Shown here one piece after another: positions 58,906 to 64,000 of a stretch of 64,000 bases of DNA. Location of the stretch: contig JACQYI010000022.1 in NCBI GenBank assembly GCA_016208305.1, forward strand, positions 62,001 to 126,000. The letters are read 5' to 3'. The notes below the pieces were generated by a model. The model was not told the origin of the DNA. It searched no databases and saw nothing but the letters and a program-made list of their open reading frames with translations. Origin of the DNA: Oscillatoriophycideae cyanobacterium NC_groundwater_1537_Pr4_S-0.65um_50_18 (GTDB taxonomy: Bacteria > Cyanobacteriota > Cyanobacteriia > Elainellales > Elainellaceae). The position numbers and the translations under genes were made by a program. Positions within the stretch are counted from its first letter, which is position 1. Every line of letters begins with the position of its first letter.

Positions 58906-60465
58906 CTAGGCATCCCCTTCCGCCTTTTCCTGAAAGCCCCGGACGATACGGGATAGTTCATTCTTCTCATCTACCGCAATTCGAGACGGCGAACCGCTAA
59001 TAATCCCTTCAAAATTGCGGAAAGACTCTTTGATTTCTGGCCCATTATCGCTAATGGTGTATTCGCGAATGCCTTTGTCATGCCAAGAACCACGCATTTT
59101 AAACACGTTGATAGCCCGCGCCATCTCACCGCGAATTTCAACATATTGCAGCATCAAAATCGTGTCGGTGATCGTAGAAATATGGGAGTCTGTAATAGAA
59201 TTTGACCCCATAAACTGATCGGTGGTGTTGGTAAAAAAGCCCGTGATTTCTTCCTGCTTGGCAAATCCCGTTACCCCAATGACAAACTGGCGGAAAGCGT
59301 TGTTGCTCACGCCCCGCGCCAGTGCCGAAAGCGAGTCGATCGCAATGCGAGACGGCTTAAATTCTGAAATTTCAGACTTAATAATTTGCAGATGATCTTC
59401 TAGCCCAGCCGATTCAGGATAGGCGCAGAGGATTTTAAGCAGACCCTTTTGCTCCAAGTCTTCAAAATCAATGCCCCAAGAATAGGCATTCCGCGACAGC
59501 TGAGCGCGCGACTCTTCGTAGGCAAACAAAATAGCTCGTTCGCCAACGTTGCACGCGTCTTGAAGGAATTTGCTAACCAACAGCGTTTTGCCTGTACCCG
59601 TTGCGCCCGTTGCCAAAATGATGGAGTCTTTGAAAAAACCGCCGCCGCACATGCCGTCTAGCGTTTTGACCCCAGAAGAAACCCGGATATTGGACGATCG
59701 CTGGGTTAGCTGCATTGCCCCCAACGGGAAAATATTCACGCCTTGATTGGTAATCGTAAACGGATACTCGCCCTTCATATGGGTCGTGCCGCGCAGCTTC
59801 AGGATTTCGATCGTGCGCCGTCGGCGTTCACCCTCAAGCACGTTACGCACAATCACCACATTATCTGAAACAAATTCTTCAACACCAAATCGCGCAACTG
59901 GCCCATATTCCTCAACCCGCTCAGTGGTCATGATGGTCGTTACGCCCACCTGTTTTAGACGGGCTACCAGACGAAAGATTTCTCGTCGCACTACTCCAGC
60001 CGCGTCATATTGTTGGAAAACAGCCGTGATCGAGTCTATGGAAACCCGTCTGGCTTTATATTTACGAATAGCGTACTGAATCCGCTCAATCAGCGCTGAC
60101 AGGTCAAAATTGCCAATGACATCTTGCCCTTCTGGGTCAGGAGAAGCGTCTAGGATAAACAGCATTCCTTCGTCAATCAACCTTTGCAGATCCCAGCCGA
60201 AGCTTTGAGCATTCTTAATCACATCTGTAGGCGATTCCTCAAAGGTGACAAAAATACCTGGCTCGTCAAATTGGGTGATGCCATGATAGAGAAACTGTAC
60301 GGCAAATAGTGTTTTGCCTGTTCCAGAAGTGCCGCTGACAAGAGTACTTCTGCCTATGGGTATCCCTCCATGACTAATGTCATCGAAGCCTTCAATCATG
60401 GTGCGAATTTTTTGAACCCCAGTCGGCGATCGATGTAGCGGTCCGTCCTGATTTACCTGGGTCAT
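58906..60465 (-). CDS. kaiC: Circadian clock protein KaiC
   Basis: A 519-residue double-domain RecA-like ATPase, autokinase and autophosphatase, the central oscillator component. The CI domain has Walker A GTSGTGKT and CII has GATGTGKT. The CII phosphorylation pair is Ser430-Thr431 (in DSHISTITDT), and the CII catalytic Glu pair lies in FAYEESRAQLS. The Ser-Thr pair and length are those of the standard KaiC1 type rather than a KaiC3. AAGGTGA lies six bases before the ATG. It is 237 bases downstream of kaiB on the same strand. Confidence 0.98.
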   Translation of the reverse strand: MTQVNQDGPLHRSPTGVQKIRTMIEGFDDISHGGIPIGRSTLVSGTSGTGKTLFAVQFLYHGITQFDEPGIFVTFEESPTDVIKNAQSFGWDLQRLIDEGMLFILDASPDPEGQDVIGNFDLSALIERIQYAIRKYKARRVSIDSITAVFQQYDAAGVVRREIFRLVARLKQVGVTTIMTTERVEEYGPVARFGVEEFVSDNVVIVRNVLEGERRRRTIEILKLRGTTHMKGEYPFTITNQGVNIFPLGAMQLTQRSSNIRVSSGVKTLDGMCGGGFFKDSIILATGATGTGKTLLVSKFLQDACNVGERAILFAYEESRAQLSRNAYSWGIDFEDLEQKGLLKILCAYPESAGLEDHLQIIKSEISEFKPSRIAIDSLSALARGVSNNAFRQFVIGVTGFAKQEEITGFFTNTTDQFMGSNSITDSHISTITDTILMLQYVEIRGEMARAINVFKMRGSWHDKGIREYTISDNGPEIKESFRNFEGIISGSPSRIAVDEKNELSRIVRGFQEKAEGDA

Positions 60466-60702
60466 ACTTCGTCACCTTAAATTTAAGAAAATCGCGCTCT
60501 TCTAGAAGGGCTACCCATTGGCGCTGGGCACAAAGACCTTGTGCGTTTAAACACAAAGAATTCTGAACCTAGAGCTATATTACGTTGCAGGTTAAAATCT
60601 TATCGCATCAAGACATCCAGAAATCCACAAATCTCTGCTATCTGCGGCGTAGGGCTTGGGCAAAAAATCTCTAACGCGCTGAATTTGATTCCGTTCTAAT
60701 GC

Positions 60703-61020
60703 TCAAAGATTCAAAGACTCATCTTCCTGTAATTCATCGTAAAGAAGATCAAGCCCAATTAAAACCCGTTCGCGATCGCTCAAATCACCAATGATTTTTC
60801 GTACAGGCGGCGGCAGAATCTTAGCCAGCGTTGGCGTCGCCAAAATTTTGTCTTCTTCGGCAAGCTGAGGATTCTTTAAAACATCAATGACTTTGAGCGC
60901 ATATACGCCCTGGAACTCTTTTTCCAAAATATTGTTCAGCGTCTTAAGCGCACGCACGGAATTGGGTGTGTTTCCCGCAACGTAGAGCTTAAGAATGTAG
61001 GTTTTTTTAAGCGGACTCAT
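60703..61020 (-). CDS. kaiB: Circadian clock protein KaiB
   Basis: A 105-residue fold-switching, thioredoxin-like clock protein that binds phosphorylated KaiC and captures KaiA. The N-terminus [21 protein letters not shown] and the [20 protein letters not shown] segment (key Ala-Thr-Pro-Thr-Leu) are canonical, with an acidic C-terminal tail. GGTGA lies ten bases before the ATG. Confidence 0.97.
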   Translation of the reverse strand: MSPLKKTYILKLYVAGNTPNSVRALKTLNNILEKEFQGVYALKVIDVLKNPQLAEEDKILATPTLAKILPPPVRKIIGDLSDRERVLIGLDLLYDELQEDESLNL

Positions 61021-61289
61021 AAACTCAATTCACCATAATTCAGGTTCTACAGGGAAAGTGAGGATTTCAAAGATATCCTCAATCTATTGTGCAGCTCTGC
61101 TACATTGCTTCTGCTACATTGCTATAGTCTCGCAGGGTATCAAACTAGAAGCATTATCATACTGTTCCTCTACGGCTATTGTGACTTATTTACTAATATT
61201 CAGTAGATCCACAGATAGATTTTTGTATTGTGCTTCTCGCCACACAAAACTTACTGTGCTGCGATCGCAACGAAACGTGAGTCTGCGGA
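61021..61289 (-). promoter_or_regulatory. Spacer between kaiA and kaiB (likely kaiBC promoter)
   Basis: About 270 bases upstream of kaiB on the minus strand. By analogy with Synechococcus elongatus, where kaiA and kaiBC have separate promoters, the kaiBC promoter should be here. I see no strong terminator hairpin after kaiA, so read-through is possible. Confidence 0.4.
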
Positions 61290-62216
61290 CTAAGACTCCC
61301 TTGGAATCGAGCGTCGGTACATTTCGCAGAGGTGAGCCAGCGTATCAATTAAAGTCAAGCGATAGTCCTGCAAAATTTCATCACTGCGCCCTTCTAGCTT
61401 GAGCTGTTTTGAAAACTCATCCATTAGTCCCATGTGAATTTCAACGATTTGAGAAACGGGGACATCAGCGAAGAAAACGATATTGACAAAATTATCTATT
61501 TTTTGGTTGAGACCTGACTCGTCAGAGAAATAAGACAAGATAATTTCACGGTAGTCAGCCTTAAGCTCTTGAAGCAACTCTTCTCGCTGAGGCAGAGACA
61601 TATGGCGAAGAAAGTTTTGGGGGCTACGCTTGTAGTAAACACCTAGATAGCCAAGCCGCTCCTTTAATCTTTCGGCTAGGCGCATCTGCTGGGATATGAG
61701 GGACTTCTGGGTGAGCTGCGTTTTGTCGGAGCCTAGAGGGAGAGATGCAGAGCTTTCAATTTGGCTAATCGGTAAAAGTTGAATAAATTTATTAATTGCC
61801 GCCTCGATCGCCCGCTCAATTTGGTCAAGCTGCTCCCAAGGAAGCTCTAACATGGCGGTATGGTAGACCCATCGAGAAGGAGAGAAATCTGCTGCCAGCT
61901 CGGCTGTAGGTGTATTTGCTGCGGGTACATTTTCAGAGGCAGACCCTTTGGGCATAAGAACAACGGCAGGAAAGAAAATAGCCTGCTGCTGCAATTGATC
62001 TAGAAGCTTTTGTGAGATGGAAGCCTCGTAAAAAATAAAGCAGTCTACATGAAAATTTTCCTGACTTATAACCTGAAGAAATTGCGTTTCTGAGCTAATT
62101 TGGGTTAGCTTGTAGCGACCCATTTTCTGGCTTGAGCCATTTTCCAGATACTGCTCAAGAAGCTGAGCTAAAGCATCCGAAAAATCAGCGATGTAAATTG
62201 CCAGTGGAGAACGCAA
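61290..62216 (-). CDS. kaiA: Circadian clock protein KaiA (full length)
   Basis: A 308-residue activator of KaiC autophosphorylation. The N-terminal part (about 1-140) is a degenerate receiver-like domain; the C-terminal four-helix dimer (about 185-300) shows the conserved RLAERLKERLGYLGVYYKR, IDNFVNIVFFADVP and AHLCEMYRRSIPRE segments (key residues Gly-Val-Tyr-Tyr-Lys-Arg and Cys-Glu-Met-Tyr-Arg-Arg). The start is TTG at 62216, without a clear ribosome site. Its full length is notable, since many filamentous cyanobacteria have a short KaiA lacking the N-terminal domain. Confidence 0.96.
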   Translation of the reverse strand: MRSPLAIYIADFSDALAQLLEQYLENGSSQKMGRYKLTQISSETQFLQVISQENFHVDCFIFYEASISQKLLDQLQQQAIFFPAVVLMPKGSASENVPAANTPTAELAADFSPSRWVYHTAMLELPWEQLDQIERAIEAAINKFIQLLPISQIESSASLPLGSDKTQLTQKSLISQQMRLAERLKERLGYLGVYYKRSPQNFLRHMSLPQREELLQELKADYREIILSYFSDESGLNQKIDNFVNIVFFADVPVSQIVEIHMGLMDEFSKQLKLEGRSDEILQDYRLTLIDTLAHLCEMYRRSIPRES

Positions 62217-62720
62217 GATCTTGAAGGGTTACTAAATTTAAAATGATGATTAAGGCGAATGACCCAGAGGTATTCAAGCATGACCGGGGAGCAGGCTCAG
62301 GGCTAGTAAAAGCGCCAGTCTAGCCCTTGGGGGCAACAGCTTTTTACAGTCTCGTCAAGTTTCATAAAAATACTTAACGATTATTGTAATTGAAAATGGC
62401 TTGGCTTCTACAGCGATGTCGTCATAATTAAGATAATGGCTGGCGATCGCTTTCCTTAGCCTTTACTGTTCCCTTTTGTCCCGGACAACCTGCGACGCAT
62501 TAGCGGATTTTTTTGAGCAGTTTATCCAAAGCAATTCTGCAATTGACCTCTACGACCTCTCTCTGGCCTTTCAAGCTCGATTGTGCTTGAGATCTCTGTT
62601 GTAATAAGGGAACCAGGCCATCTCAGCCTCTCGTTCCGAAAGCAGCAGATGTTAAAACATAGTCACAACGCCCTTGTCTACTGCTCTCTAACTTGTGGGA
62701 ACTTACCCTCTTAACTGCGA
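62217..62720. promoter_or_regulatory. Divergent promoter region of kaiA and the histidine kinase gene
   Basis: About 500 bases. It should hold the kaiA promoter and that of the divergent kinase. I see no hairpin, tandem repeat or RNA gene that I can support. Confidence 0.4.
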
Positions 62721-64000
62721 ATGGATACTGTTTCCCTCAGAGATTTTTTAATCGATGTTCCGGCTTGTCCCGTAACAGAGTCTCTGTCACAGGTCTGGCA
62801 GATATTTCAGCAGACAAATTGCTCTCGAATTGTTGTCGTGGATGGACAGCAGATTGCTCTAGGAACTTTGAGTTTGCATCACTTCATGCCTTACGGTCTG
62901 AAGCCGCAGACCTCTGATCACAGCCAGCAATCTATCCAAACCCTACTCAGCTCAAAGGCAGCTAAAAACCTGCTAGAACCGATCGCCTCTTTCCCATCTG
63001 AAGCAACATTACGGCAGCTTCAGCCCTATTTAGATCGCGCATCTCAGCAAAACTGGGGGCTTGTAGATGACCAGGGGCGATATGTTGGATTGCTCGATCG
63101 CCTAGCTCTACTGCAACGGCTGGCCACTGATCCGCATCTGGCCTCAGACCAGCCCAATGCACAACCAAATGCACTGCCAGAACCCGAATGCTTTTCCTCG
63201 GTGCCCTTGCTTGATCCACTGGTTGACCTATTAGAACGGCTGCCGATTCCGCTGATGTTGCAAACCAGCACAGGGCAAATTATCACTCAAAATTGGGTGT
63301 GGCGTCGGCAGGTAGGAGAGCTGGCCGATCCGGGGCAACTTCGCCAGGAAGCCGCTTTGATCTTAGAAACGATCGCCTCAACAGAGGAATATACTGCTGT
63401 CAGCAGCAGATACCCTTCGGCTGACGCAGCTTTGGCTCAACGACATGCCGATAGTTCAGAACTTCCCGGATTTTACACGGGCAGTTGGGATCATGCCAGC
63501 AGCTTACTAGAAGGATCTCGCTACACTGGAGCCTGCCGCCTCAGTGCTGAAGCGGGTGCATGCGTTTGCACTTGCCCGATGAAAAGCGGACAAGAGCGGG
63601 TTTGGCAGTTTGTCAAAATTTCTATGGGGACTGTTCCCTCCCAGCTCAACACTTCGGCGCATGATGCATCAGAAGCAGGGTTTTCAGATCTCTTAACGAC
63701 ATCAGGTGCGGCGTCAGATGCGGCGTCAGAGATACCCTCGATCTTTAAGCTGGCGACTTTAAATTTTCATCCTGACCCTGAGTGGCGATCGCTGATGCAA
63801 ACTGAGTCTCTTTGGCTCGTGCTGGCTCAAGATATGACCGAACAGCACCAAGTTGCCAAAGAACTCTCTGCAAAAAATGCTGATCTGGTACAGCTTAACC
63901 GCCTCAAAGATGAATTTTTAGCCTGCATTAGCCACGAATTGAAGACTCCCCTGACGGCCGTTTTGGGGTTGTCAAGCTTGCTCAAAGATAAGATGCTGGG
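62721..64000 (+). CDS. Sensor histidine kinase (3' end cut by window edge)
   Basis: The frame is open from ATG 62721 to the right edge (426 codons). The N-terminal 130 residues resemble a pair of CBS-like modules (VSLRDFLIDVPACPVTESLSQVWQIF, key Pro-Val-x-Glu-Ser; then SRIVVVDG and a later WGLVDDQGRYVGLLDRLALL). A PAS-like middle (about 165-390) ends with LVLAQDMTEQHQ, the usual exit of a PAS domain. The HisKA box is FLACISHELKTPLTAVLG (His about residue 407). HATPase and any receiver lie outside the window. It is divergent from kaiA. Whether it takes part in clock input or output is unknown; it lacks the KaiB-like domain of SasA. Confidence 0.88.
   Translation, partial: MDTVSLRDFLIDVPACPVTESLSQVWQIFQQTNCSRIVVVDGQQIALGTLSLHHFMPYGLKPQTSDHSQQSIQTLLSSKAAKNLLEPIASFPSEATLRQLQPYLDRASQQNWGLVDDQGRYVGLLDRLALLQRLATDPHLASDQPNAQPNALPEPECFSSVPLLDPLVDLLERLPIPLMLQTSTGQIITQNWVWRRQVGELADPGQLRQEAALILETIASTEEYTAVSSRYPSADAALAQRHADSSELPGFYTGSWDHASSLLEGSRYTGACRLSAEAGACVCTCPMKSGQERVWQFVKISMGTVPSQLNTSAHDASEAGFSDLLTTSGAASDAASEIPSIFKLATLNFHPDPEWRSLMQTESLWLVLAQDMTEQHQVAKELSAKNADLVQLNRLKDEFLACISHELKTPLTAVLGLSSLLKDKML

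Noticed and set aside
61058-61402. 114-codon plus-strand ORF between kaiB and kaiA
   Set aside because: It overlaps the 3' end of kaiA on the other strand and has Cys/Ser-rich, non-protein-like composition.

Overview
This window is cyanobacterial chromosome. The evidence is a complete phycobilisome rod operon (cpcG, cpcB, cpcA and two rod linkers), the core-membrane linker apcE, an intact kaiA-kaiB-kaiC clock cluster, the cyanobacterial nine-subunit-type atp operon with b and b' subunits, and frequent HIP1 octamers (GCGATCGC, for example 1653-1660 and 2308-2315). ApcE carries four linker repeats, which points to a pentacylindrical phycobilisome core. I infer a filamentous or Leptolyngbya-like organism, but the species cannot be named from the sequence. 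No transposase, CRISPR array, rRNA or tRNA was seen.

Layout. 1-3.1 kb: hybrid histidine kinase cut by the left edge. 3.9-5.9 kb: membrane protein plus pentapeptide-repeat protein. 5.9-8.1 kb (minus): lipoprotein, DUF456 protein and a cytochrome b6f cofactor-assembly protein. 8.1-13.3 kb: D-Ala-D-Ala carboxypeptidase, LptC-like protein, NYN/LabA-like protein and metG. 14.4-17.0 kb: PlsC-like acyltransferase directly followed by a phytyl-ester-synthase-like hydrolase, then proline iminopeptidase. 17.4-24.4 kb: small conserved proteins, a STAS protein, gatA, recJ and a secreted PPC/TPR protein. 24.6-30.7 kb: exopolysaccharide genes (acetyltransferase, glycosyltransferase, Wza-like exporter, Wzz/tyrosine-kinase fusion). 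30.8-37.6 kb: metallophosphoesterase, then a type I secretion module (parvulin, ABC exporter, HlyD adaptor).

37.8-53.0 kb is a light-harvesting and energy island: cpcG diverges from cpcB-cpcA-linker-linker, which converges on the minus-strand atp operon (atpI-B-E-F'-F-H-A-G order of transcription), and apcE diverges from atpI. 53.4-58.7 kb: smc, a PRC-barrel protein and an SH3 protein. 58.9-62.2 kb: kaiC, kaiB, kaiA on the minus strand. 62.7-64 kb: a sensor histidine kinase, divergent from kaiA and cut by the right edge.

Most of the genes are ordinary for cyanobacteria. The points most worth a second look are the split phytyl-ester-synthase-like pair; the exporter whose C39 peptidase domain has lost all its catalytic positions; a scatter of 14-18 bp tandem duplications, two of them inside the 3' end of recJ; strong hairpins between cistrons of the cpc and atp operons; and a 20-bp near-perfect palindrome with repeated ATTACTTAC motifs upstream of the STAS gene. 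I did not find anything I can defend as a wholly new system.
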